The notes under the pieces: model-generated | The model's input: the letters and a program-made list of their open reading frames with translations, nothing else | Database searches by the model: none | Told to the model about the DNA's origin: nothing | DNA from: Actinomadura sp. K4S16 | GTDB taxonomy: Bacteria; Actinomycetota; Actinomycetes; Streptosporangiales; Streptosporangiaceae | Reading direction: 5' to 3' | Assembly (NCBI RefSeq): GCF_008327685.1 | Contig: NZ_BDDE01000014.1 | Span: 124,001-188,000 of the forward strand | DNA: 64,000 nt | Made by a program: the position numbers and the translations under genes | Part shown: positions 25,331-32,938 of the stretch, piece by piece | Layout: each line of letters starts with the position of its first letter | Position numbering within the stretch: position 1 is the stretch's first letter

Positions 25331-26221
25331 TCAGCGGGGCGGCGCCCCGACCTTGCCGATGCCGAGCGTGTTCTGCGCGGGCATCAGCCCTGTCTCCAGC
25401 ACCTTCACCAGGACCGGCATCGTGAGCTGCCCCAGCCGGTCGGCCTTGGCCGCGCCGAGCGTCCGCCACGGCTCGTAGGCGAGGTCGTCGGTCGTCCGCT
25501 CGACGTCGTCGCGCAGCTCGCGTCCCCGGGCGGTCGCGGCGCCGTCCGCGTCGACGAGGCCGCGGGACGCGAGGCGGTCGCGGGCGGCGGCCCACTCATC
25601 GCCGGTCCAGCCGCGGCTCGCGAACGTCTCCACGGACGCGGCCCCGACGGCGGCGAAGGACACCAGCGCCTCGACCGGGTCGAGCCCGTGGGCGAGCAGC
25701 GCGGCCACGTGCCCGTCCCCACGCTGCTCGCGCAGGACGCCGATGGCGTGCCACAGCACGAGATGCGGCTCGTCCGGCCAGGGAAGGTCGGCGTTGGCGG
25801 CGGCGATCGGGCGTCCGGCGGTGCTCGCGGCCTCGGCGGCGGCGCGGGCCAGCTCGGCGGCCTCGGCGAGGTCCGCGCCGCCGATGCCGTCGATGCCGTC
25901 GCCGAGCAGCGCCCGGTACATGCGGTCGACGGCGCGCATGCGGGCCTCCAGAACGCGGCCGGGCGGGGCAACCGCCCAGGCGGCGGGGACGTGCTCGGCC
26001 ACCATGCGCGGGCTGAAGCTGTAGAAGGCGGCCGACACCGCGTGCGCACCCGCGGCACCGAGCGGTGCGGCGCGCCATGCGAAGTAGCTCGGCCAGCGGG
26101 TCCGCACGTCGTAGCCGAGCGCCTCCGCCTCGGTGAAGACCTCCGGCGAGTACCAGAACAGGGCGTGCAGGGGTTCGAGCTGGTGCCACATCCGCCGTGC
26201 GAGGCCGGGGTCGTCCGCCAT
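25331..26221 (-). CDS. SCO6745-like protein
   Basis: This 296-residue protein belongs to the actinobacterial SCO6745 family. It is helical, starts with ARRMWHQLEPLHALFWYSPE, has YFAWRAAPLG and VAEHVPAAWA segments, and ends in a winged-helix-like stretch from about 210 with GLVDADGAATARGRELRDDV. It may contain a DNA-binding-like module, but the function is unknown. ATG 26221 is preferred over a longer upstream start because AGAGGAC is 8 bases away. It converges on the DUF4232 gene with only one base between the two stop codons. Confidence 0.83.
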   Translation of the reverse strand: MADDPGLARRMWHQLEPLHALFWYSPEVFTEAEALGYDVRTRWPSYFAWRAAPLGAAGAHAVSAAFYSFSPRMVAEHVPAAWAVAPPGRVLEARMRAVDRMYRALLGDGIDGIGGADLAEAAELARAAAEAASTAGRPIAAANADLPWPDEPHLVLWHAIGVLREQRGDGHVAALLAHGLDPVEALVSFAAVGAASVETFASRGWTGDEWAAARDRLASRGLVDADGAATARGRELRDDVERTTDDLAYEPWRTLGAAKADRLGQLTMPVLVKVLETGLMPAQNTLGIGKVGAPPR

Positions 26222-26246
26222 CACGCGGTCCTCTCTCTCGGAGTCG

Positions 26247-27752
26247 TCACCCCCACTGTATCTTGACATTGACTAGATTGACATTGCCCGGCTCGGCATC
26301 GCCCCCATGGACGCCGGTCGGACGGACACCGCTCGCGTAGGCACCGCTTGGACAGGCGCCGCCCGGATTGGTACTGGTACTGGTCGGATTGACGCTGTCC
26401 TGCTCGGTGCCGCCTGGATCGACATCGCTCGGTCGGGCGCCGCCCGGCTCGCTCTCCCGGTTCCGCGCGGGGTCCGGTGTGACCGGCCATCCCCTGGGTG
26501 GCGCGCTGAGCCGGGACGGGGGCGTCCCGCCCGGCCGGGACCCGGGTACCGGCGACACGGGAAGCGACGGGGGGTGTGACCTGGTCGGCAGGACCGGCGG
26601 CACTTCGCGCGGCTCGCCGGAATCGCGGGAGGCCCACCCCCAGGACGTCCGGTCCCGAGACGCCTGGTCGCGGGAGTCCCGGGCCCGGAACGACCGGTCG
26701 CGGGGCGTCTGGTCCCGGGACGCCTGAGCGCGGGACGCCTGGCCGCGGGACGCCTGAGCGCTGGAGGCCCACTCCCGGGACGTTTGGCCGCGGGGCGTCC
26801 GGTCGCGGGGCGTCCGGTCGCCGGCCGTCTCGTGGTGGGAGGTCTGGTCCGGGGAGGTGGACGCGGTCCGGCGCTCGTGGCGGGGGAACGCCAGCAGCGC
26901 CAGCACGGCCAGCCCGACGCCCGCGGCCCGGAGCCAGAACGGTCCGGACTCGCGCGGCCACGGCTCCGCGTACAGCAGCGTGGCCGACAGCAGCAGGTGC
27001 GTCTTCGCGGTGACCGTGACGACGGTGACGATGACGGTGAGGCGGCAGCGCTGGAGGCCGATCGACAGCAGTCCGACGCCGAGCACGCCCGCGAGCAGGA
27101 ACAGGTAGGGGTGCGGTGAGAGCGGCACGTCCGCCCCCCGGCCCGCGGCGAGCATCATCGCCATGCCCTCGCCGAAGACCTCCGTGGCGCCGAGCAGGAC
27201 GCCCGCGCCGAGCCCGTAGGCGATGCCCGTCAGCGGCCGCGCGTGCCGGCCGCCGACCGGGCGGTCGCGGACGCTGAACATCCACAGCGGGACGGCCAGC
27301 GACGGCACGAACACCAGCGCGGCCTTCCAGAGCGGCAGCGCGGCGGCGGCCTCGCCGGCGCGGTCCGGCGCCTCCCCGCCGTGGCCCGGCAGCACCGACA
27401 GCGCCGCGGTGACCATCGCGGCGACGGTGATGAGGACGGCGAGCCACTCGCGCGTGGTGGGCCGCTCGCCGAACCCGCTCATCCCGACGGCCAGCAGCAG
27501 GACGAGCCCGAGCCCGTAGGCGGGCAGCGTCGCCGCGACGGGCAGGCTGACCAGCGCGGTGGCCGAGAGCCCGAAGCCCGCCATGAGCACCAGGAGCCCG
27601 GCGAGCCAGCGCGGGCTGCGCGCCAACCGTCCGGCGGTGTGCAGGGGGTGCCGGCCCGAGACCGGGCTCACCCGCCCCATGGCCGTCTTGAAAAGGACGT
27701 ACGCGACGATGTAGACGGCCTGCGCTGCGCAGGCGAGGAAGACCGCGTGCAT
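26247..27752 (-). CDS. DMT-type transporter with a 210-residue repeat-derived tail
   Basis: Residues 1-290 form a multi-pass membrane protein of about nine helices with a DMT/EamA-like pattern (MHAVFLACAAQAVYIVAYVL, then LPAYGLGLVLLLAVGM and LGAGVLLGATEVFGEG). The substrate is unknown. Residues 292-501 are hydrophilic and repetitive: residues 311-379 are Arg/Asp/Ser-rich pentapeptides such as ASRDQ and TPRDR, and 440-501 are Gly/Asn/Pro-rich pentads. The tail is coded by two 15-bp repeat arrays. It should be cytoplasmic or exported depending on helix number. GGGAGGT is 6 bases before ATG 27752. Confidence 0.85.
   Translation of the reverse strand: MHAVFLACAAQAVYIVAYVLFKTAMGRVSPVSGRHPLHTAGRLARSPRWLAGLLVLMAGFGLSATALVSLPVAATLPAYGLGLVLLLAVGMSGFGERPTTREWLAVLITVAAMVTAALSVLPGHGGEAPDRAGEAAAALPLWKAALVFVPSLAVPLWMFSVRDRPVGGRHARPLTGIAYGLGAGVLLGATEVFGEGMAMMLAAGRGADVPLSPHPYLFLLAGVLGVGLLSIGLQRCRLTVIVTVVTVTAKTHLLLSATLLYAEPWPRESGPFWLRAAGVGLAVLALLAFPRHERRTASTSPDQTSHHETAGDRTPRDRTPRGQTSREWASSAQASRGQASRAQASRDQTPRDRSFRARDSRDQASRDRTSWGWASRDSGEPREVPPVLPTRSHPPSLPVSPVPGSRPGGTPPSRLSAPPRGWPVTPDPARNRESEPGGARPSDVDPGGTEQDSVNPTSTSTNPGGACPSGAYASGVRPTGVHGGDAEPGNVNLVNVKIQWG
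26317..26460. repeat. 15-bp tandem repeat array in the transporter tail, segment 1
   Basis: Units such as 26317-26331, 26332-26346, 26347-26361 and 26362-26376 share a GG(T/A)nnGGCnCCG-like core with a period of 15 bp. They encode the Gly/Asn/Pro pentads at the C-terminal end. Confidence 0.8.
26640..26835. repeat. 15-bp tandem repeat array in the transporter tail, segment 2
   Basis: At least 12 consecutive units keep an exact 15-bp period. Two copies of CGGGACGCCTGAGCG (26716-26730, 26746-26760) and two of CGGGGCGTCCGGTCG (26791-26805, 26806-26820) are identical. They encode the Arg/Asp/Ser pentapeptides. Confidence 0.92.
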
Positions 27753-28001
27753 GGCGCACCTCCCAGGGGTGGAGCCCCAGGGTGACATGGGGAAGGTCTG
27801 CGGTGATCCTCCCTGGACGACGGAGAAGTAGCGGGTTTTGTACGCCCGGGTGAGTAGTGCCCAACGCGATGGAGATGTTTTTCATGATGTGGGGCTGGAG
27901 CGGCGACTCCTGCCGTAGGCTCCGCCACCTAAGGTCGCCCTGTCCCGGAAAGGCCAAGATCAATGCGTCCATTGCGTTGCCCGGTCACTAAGCGCAGGTG
28001 A

Positions 28002-28448
28002 ATGATTGCTGTGCGCTTCCTAAACCGAGTTGGTGATGCAGTGACCGAGGGGATGGAACGGCTCGGTGAACCGATCGGCTTCACCGGGGAGGGCGACGGC
28101 GGCCGGCGGGCCCGCTGCGCCGTCCGCGAGCGCGCCGCGAAGGTCCTCGCGGACGAGGCGCTCCTCGACGACGTCGAGCTGATGACCGCCGAGGGCGTGG
28201 CCAACGCCATCCTGCACGGATCCGGGCTCATCAGCGTGACGATCGCGACCGACGGCAGGCGGCTCCGCGTCGAGGTGTCCGACGACGGCCCCGCCGCGGC
28301 CGACCCGAGCGAGCCGCCCCGCCTCGACCACGGCCGCGGCCTCACCGTCATCGACGCGCTCGCCGACGAGTGGGCCCTGGAGCAGTCCCCCCGCCGCACC
28401 CGCCTCTGGTTCGTAGTCGACACCCACCGCCCCGCCGCCGACATATGA
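28002..28448 (+). CDS. ATP-binding protein of the anti-sigma (RsbW/HATPase_c_2) type
   Basis: This 148-residue protein has the GHKL fold: N box ELMTAEGVANAILHG (about 62-76), G1 box VEVSDDGPA, and G2-like DHGRGLTVIDAL with LWFVV at the end. Small stand-alone members act as serine kinases or anti-sigma factors in stress signalling. Its partners are not adjacent. An upstream promoter must lie in the 249 bp between it and the divergent transporter. Confidence 0.85.
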   Translation: MIAVRFLNRVGDAVTEGMERLGEPIGFTGEGDGGRRARCAVRERAAKVLADEALLDDVELMTAEGVANAILHGSGLISVTIATDGRRLRVEVSDDGPAAADPSEPPRLDHGRGLTVIDALADEWALEQSPRRTRLWFVVDTHRPAADI

Positions 28449-28852
28449 CCCGCCCCCGCACCTGACACCCGCCCCGCCCGCTGACGTGCCCTCCGCCCAC
28501 CGGCGTGTGACTCCGCCACCGGCGTGCGATCACCCGCTGATGTGCGGCCCCGCACAACAGCGCATCGCCCGCCGCTGACGTGTGGCCCACCCACCGGCGG
28601 TTGACCCCGCCTGACGTGCGACCGCGCCCGTCGGCGTGTGCCCCCGCACTGACGTGTGCCCCGCCCCCGGGCTGGCGCCGCTGCCCTTCGGCGTGTGGCC
28701 CGCCACCGACGTGCGGACTTGCCAGTCGGCATGCGACTCCGCCCGCTGGCGTGCGACCCCGCCACTGACGTGCGTCCCCGCGCGAGACGCCGCCACTGAC
28801 GTGTGAACCTGCCCGTCGGCGGGTGACTGCGACCGCCGCGGGTTGTGGCCTG
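28449..28852. repeat. 400-bp array of degenerate ~19-bp repeats between convergent genes
   Basis: The whole interval between the ATPase gene and the acyl-CoA synthetase gene consists of about 20 imperfect units. Most contain TGACGTG(T/C)G or CGGCGTG(T/C)G followed by a C/G-rich spacer (for example at 28490, 28574, 28610, 28651, 28784). It is non-coding. No CRISPR-like unique spacers are present. Confidence 0.8.
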
Positions 28853-30529
28853 TTAGGTGGGGAGGGCGCGGCGTAGGACCTTGCCGGTGGGGTTGCGGGG
28901 TAGGGCTTCCAGGAAGTGGACGTCGCGTGGGACCGCGAAGCGGGCCAGGTGGTCGCGGACGTGGGTGCGGACGGTGTCGGCGTCCAGGGTCTCGCCCTCG
29001 CGCAGGACGACGAAGGCGGCGGCGCGCTGGCCGAACTCCTCGTCCGGGACGCCGACCACCGCGACCTCCCGCACCTGCGGCAGCTTCTCCAGCACCTCCT
29101 CGATCGCGCCGGGGAAGACGTTCTCGCCGCCCGAGACGATCATGTCGTCGTCGCGGCCGTGCACGAACAGCCGGCCGCGGTCGTCGAGGTGGCCGACGTC
29201 GCCGAGGCTCATGAGGCCGTCCCGCATCTCCTTGGCGTCGCCGCTGGTGTAGCCGGCGAACAGCAGCTCGTTCGCGGCGAAGATCCGGCCCGTGGTGCCG
29301 GGCGGGACGGGGTCGCCCGCCTCGTCCAGGACCGCGACCCGCGTCCCCGGCGGCGGCGTGCCCGCAGTGTCGGGGCAGGCGCGCAGGTCGGCGGGCGTGG
29401 CGATGGTCACCCAGGACGCCTCCGTCGACCCGTACAGGTTGTAGAGGACGTCGCCGAACTCGTCCATGAAGGCCGTGGCGAGCGTCGCGGGCAGCGCGGA
29501 GCCGCTGACGGCCGCGATCCGCATCGAGGACGTGTCGTACTTGCGGCGGACGGCCTCCGGCACGTCCAGGACGCGCTGAAGCATGACCGGGACGGCGACC
29601 AGGGCGCTCGTGCGGGTGAGGTCGATCGTGCGGAGCGTCTGCTCCGGGTCGAACCGGGTCCGCAGGATGATCGTGGCGCGGAGCGAGATGGCGACCTGGA
29701 GCATCGCGTAGCCCCAGGTGTGGAACAGCGGTGCCTCGATGAACATCCGCTCGTGCACCCGGTAGGGGATGCGGGACAGGATCGACGTCAGCGGCGACAG
29801 GCCGGGACGCGAGTGCCGGTCGGCGCCCTTGGGGCGGCCGGTCGTGCCGGAGCTGAGCACGATCGTCCGGCCCGCCCTGGCCGGGGGCTCGATCGGCGCG
29901 GCGGGCGAGGTGACGATGAGGTTCTCCAGCTCCGAGGCCGTCCCGCCCGCGGTGATGACGCGCACGGTCTTCGGCACCGCCGCGATGAAGCCGGTGAACT
30001 CCGCGTCGGCGATCACGACTTCGACCTCCTGCTGCCGCAGCACGGTCACGAGCTGCTCGGTGCTCATGCCCGTGTTCAGCAGGACGAGGTCGGAGCCGCG
30101 CTTGCTGCACGCGACCAGCGCCTCCACCATGCCGCGGTGGTTGCGGCACAGGACGGCGACGCGGGGGGCGGCCGCGGCGCCGGAGTCCCCGAGGGCGGCG
30201 GCGAGCCGGTCGGTGCGGGCGTCGACCTCGCCGTAGGTCAGCTCCCCGGCGTCGTCGACGATCGCGACGGCGCCGGGGTCGCGGGCGGCGGCGGAGGCGA
30301 GCGTCCCGCCGAGCAGGGTTCCCCAGCGGTGCAGGGCGCCGAGCTGGCGGGCGACCTTCAGCGGCGGGCCGGGGCGCCACAGCCCGCTGCGGGCGAACAT
30401 GCCGCCCGCCCGCGCGACCGACACCACCCGCCCGACCGGCGTCACCCGCGAGACCGGATCCTTCCGGTCGGCCGGCTCATTCTGGTCGGCCGGCGCCGTG
30501 CGGCGTCCGGACTCCGATCGTCCGCTCAT
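28853..30529 (-). CDS. AMP-binding acyl-CoA synthetase
   Basis: The 558-residue enzyme activates a carboxylic acid to acyl-AMP and then acyl-CoA. Motifs are the P-loop-like TIVLSSGTTGRPKGA (about 230-245), the YGSTEASWVT region and a C-terminal GRDDDMIVSGGENVFPGAIE with the hinge Asp. A final NPTGKVLRR carries the catalytic Lys. It resembles medium- to long-chain fatty acid CoA ligases. Residues 11-40 are hexapeptide-like repeats (PADQNE, PADRKD, PVSRVT, PVGRVV) coded by 18-bp repeats. GGAGG is 7 bases before ATG. It is a single gene flanked by the repeat array downstream. Confidence 0.93.
   Translation of the reverse strand: MSGRSESGRRTAPADQNEPADRKDPVSRVTPVGRVVSVARAGGMFARSGLWRPGPPLKVARQLGALHRWGTLLGGTLASAAARDPGAVAIVDDAGELTYGEVDARTDRLAAALGDSGAAAAPRVAVLCRNHRGMVEALVACSKRGSDLVLLNTGMSTEQLVTVLRQQEVEVVIADAEFTGFIAAVPKTVRVITAGGTASELENLIVTSPAAPIEPPARAGRTIVLSSGTTGRPKGADRHSRPGLSPLTSILSRIPYRVHERMFIEAPLFHTWGYAMLQVAISLRATIILRTRFDPEQTLRTIDLTRTSALVAVPVMLQRVLDVPEAVRRKYDTSSMRIAAVSGSALPATLATAFMDEFGDVLYNLYGSTEASWVTIATPADLRACPDTAGTPPPGTRVAVLDEAGDPVPPGTTGRIFAANELLFAGYTSGDAKEMRDGLMSLGDVGHLDDRGRLFVHGRDDDMIVSGGENVFPGAIEEVLEKLPQVREVAVVGVPDEEFGQRAAAFVVLREGETLDADTVRTHVRDHLARFAVPRDVHFLEALPRNPTGKVLRRALPT
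30422..30493. repeat. Four tandem 18-bp repeats in the acyl-CoA synthetase N-terminus
   Basis: Units 30422-30439, 30440-30457, 30458-30475 and 30476-30493 each end in GACCGG or GGCCGG. They encode hexapeptides at the N-terminus and keep the frame. Confidence 0.85.
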
Positions 30530-30626
30530 CTGCCGCCTCCGGGGTACGGGGTTCGGTTACACCGACCGTACGGATGGCGGCTTTCGTCCTCTGCTGACTT
30601 GACCCAGCTCTTCGGCCGGGCTTTTG

Positions 30627-32228
30627 TCAGGAACCTGACAAGGCGCGGCCCTCGGCGGCGACCACGGGGACGTCCTGCTCAGCGGGTTCGGCCGGGGCCG
30701 AGAGGTCGAGGCTGTCGCGCAGGGTCACCGGCTTGAGGAACGCCGCCGCGACGATGCCGACGACCGCGATGGCCGCCGAGATCAGGAAGATGTGGCCGGT
30801 CGCGTCGCCGTAGGCGGCCCGGACGACCTCCTGGACGGGCGCGGGCAGCGCACGGACGTCGAGGGTGCCCGCGTCGCCGCCGCCCGAGCCCGGGTTCACC
30901 CCGAGCCTGCGCAGCCCGTCGGCGATCCGGTCCGCGACCTGGTTGGCGAGGACCGCGCCGAGCACCGAGACGCCGACCGTCCCGCCGAGGGAGCGGAAGA
31001 ACGTGACCGTCCCGCTCGCGGCGCCGATCTCGTGCAGGTGCACCGAGTTCTGCACGACGAGGACGAGGTTCTGCATCGTCATGCCGACCCCGGCGCCGAC
31101 CAGGAACATCGCGGCGCCGATGAAGACGAGCGAGGTCTGGTGGTCGATTGTGGCCAGCAGGCCGAACCCGGCGGTCAGCACGAGCGTCCCGACGAGGATG
31201 TAGGGCTTGACCTTGCCGGTCCTGCTGGCGAGGCGCCCGGCCACGGTGGACGCGCCGAACACGCCGAGCATCATCGGGAACGTCAGCAGGCCCGCCTTGG
31301 TCGGGCTGTAGCCGCGCCCGATCTGGAAGTACTGGCCGAGGAAGACGGCGCCGCCGAACATCGCCATGCCGACGGCGAGGCTGGCGGTGATCGCGAGCGC
31401 GGTGTTGCGGCGCGCCACGATGTCCAGCGGGACGATCGGCTCCGCCGCGCGGGACTCGACCCGCATCGCGACCGCGAGCAGCACGACGCCGGAGCCCGCC
31501 ATCGCGCCCGTCTGCCACGACAGCCAGGCGAAGTTCTCGCCGACGAAGGTGACCCAGATCAGCAGCACGCTGACCCCGGCGGCGACGAGCGTCGCGCCCA
31601 GGTAGTCGATCTTCACGTCCGGGCGCCGGACGACCGGGAGCCGCAGGGTCTTCTGCAGCAGCCCGAACGCCACGACCGCGAACGGCACGCCGATGAAGAA
31701 GCACCAGCGCCAGCCGAGCGCGGAGTCGACGATGAGCCCGCCGAGCAGCGGCCCGCCGACCGTGGCGACGGCCATCACGCCGCCGAGGTAGCCGTAGTAG
31801 CGGCCGCGGTCCCGGGGGCTGATCATCGCCGCCATGATGATCTGGACGAGGATCTGCAGCGCGCCGACGCCGAGGCCCTGCACCGCGCGGAACGCGATGA
31901 GCTGCCCGGTGCTCTGCGCGAACCCGGAGGCGACCGACGCGAGGATGAAGATGGTGACGCCCGCCTGGAGCAGCACCTTCTTGTCGTAGAGGTCGGCCAG
32001 CTTGCCCCAGATCGGGGTGCTGGCGGTCGAGACCAGCAGCGTCGCGGTGACGACCCAGGTGTACTGCGACTGGCTGCCCTTGAGCGCGCCGATGATCTGC
32101 GGCAGCGCGGTGGACACGACGGTGCTGCTCAGCATCGCCACGAACAGCACCAGCAGCAGGCCGCTGAGCGCTTCGAGGATCTGGCGGTGCGACATCGGGG
32201 CCGATCTCGCTGGGACCTGCTCGGTCAA
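30627..32228 (-). CDS. MFS drug exporter (DHA2/EmrB-QacA type, 14 helices)
   Basis: The 533-residue protein has about 14 membrane helices. It carries the MFS signatures LPQIIGAL, LWGKLADLYDKK-like PIWGKLADLYDKKVLLQAG after helix 2, and ISPRDRGRYYGYLGG after helix 4, and a periplasmic-facing loop near residue 430. Such proteins export drugs or lipophilic compounds by proton antiport. TTG 32228 is the likely start because GGAGGC lies just upstream; ATG 32195 has no ribosome-binding site. It diverges from a TetR regulator that probably represses it. Confidence 0.93.
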   Translation of the reverse strand: MTEQVPARSAPMSHRQILEALSGLLLVLFVAMLSSTVVSTALPQIIGALKGSQSQYTWVVTATLLVSTASTPIWGKLADLYDKKVLLQAGVTIFILASVASGFAQSTGQLIAFRAVQGLGVGALQILVQIIMAAMISPRDRGRYYGYLGGVMAVATVGGPLLGGLIVDSALGWRWCFFIGVPFAVVAFGLLQKTLRLPVVRRPDVKIDYLGATLVAAGVSVLLIWVTFVGENFAWLSWQTGAMAGSGVVLLAVAMRVESRAAEPIVPLDIVARRNTALAITASLAVGMAMFGGAVFLGQYFQIGRGYSPTKAGLLTFPMMLGVFGASTVAGRLASRTGKVKPYILVGTLVLTAGFGLLATIDHQTSLVFIGAAMFLVGAGVGMTMQNLVLVVQNSVHLHEIGAASGTVTFFRSLGGTVGVSVLGAVLANQVADRIADGLRRLGVNPGSGGGDAGTLDVRALPAPVQEVVRAAYGDATGHIFLISAAIAVVGIVAAAFLKPVTLRDSLDLSAPAEPAEQDVPVVAAEGRALSGS

Positions 32229-32293
32229 GGAACGCCTCCGGGTGAAGTGGGAACGAGGGGGTCAACCCTCGGCCCGGGCACTTTATTCCCACT

Positions 32294-32326
32294 GGGCAAA
32301 TTTACGCGCTGGGCATCTTTTTGCCC
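32294..32326. promoter_or_regulatory. Inverted repeat between exporter and TetR gene
   Basis: GGGCAAA at 32294-32300 faces TTTGCCC at 32320-32326, and a second GGGCA at 32311-32315 forms a closer pair with TGCCC at 32322-32326. They lie 18-50 bp before the TetR start, where a TetR dimer would repress both genes. Confidence 0.45.
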
Positions 32327-32343
32327 GATAGGCTGGGGCGACC

Positions 32344-32928
32344 ATGGAGACCACCGGCGGGCTGCGCGAGCGCAAGAAGGAGGCGACGCGCCGCGCCCTG
32401 CACGAGGCCGCGGTGCGCCTCGCCGTCGAGCACGGCCTCGACGAGGTCACCGTCGAGGCCATCGCCGACGCGGCGGGCGTCTCCCGGCGCACCTTCTCCA
32501 ACTACTTCGCCGGCAAGGAGGACGCCCTCCTCTACGGCGACGAGCAGCGGATGCGCGCCATCCTGGAGACCTTCGCGTCCCGCCCTCCGGACGAGTCGTC
32601 CTGGACGGCGCTGCGGACCTCGATGAACGCCCTGTACGCGGACGCCGGCGAGCTCGACCCCCGCTGGGCCGCGCAGACGCGCCTCGCCCGCAAGCACCCG
32701 TCCGTCCTCGGCCGGCAGCTCGCCCACTACGCCGAGTTCGAACGCTCCCTGGCCGACCTGATCGCGTCCCGCGACGGCCTGCCCCCGCTGCGCGCCCGCG
32801 TCATGGCCGGCGCGTTCATGACCACGCTGCGCATCGCGGCCCAGACCTGGATCGAGGAGCAGTCCGTCCGCTCCCTCGCCGAGGTCGCGGGCGAGACCCT
32901 CACCGAGATGGGCCGCGAGTTCCGCTGA
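32344..32928 (+). CDS. TetR-family regulator
   Basis: The 194-residue regulator has an N-terminal helix-turn-helix: RKKEATRRALHEAAVRLAVE, DEVTVEAIADAAGVSRRTFS and NYFAGKEDAL at about residues 10-58. A helical ligand-binding domain with an ASRPPDESS loop follows. It is divergent from the MFS exporter and most likely represses it until a substrate binds. It is not adjacent to other likely targets. Confidence 0.93.
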   Translation: METTGGLRERKKEATRRALHEAAVRLAVEHGLDEVTVEAIADAAGVSRRTFSNYFAGKEDALLYGDEQRMRAILETFASRPPDESSWTALRTSMNALYADAGELDPRWAAQTRLARKHPSVLGRQLAHYAEFERSLADLIASRDGLPPLRARVMAGAFMTTLRIAAQTWIEEQSVRSLAEVAGETLTEMGREFR

Positions 32929-32938
32929 GCCCCGCCCG

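Noticed and set aside
28449..28852. CRISPR array
   Set aside because: The 19-bp units are too short, drift throughout and have no unique spacers; no cas genes are near.
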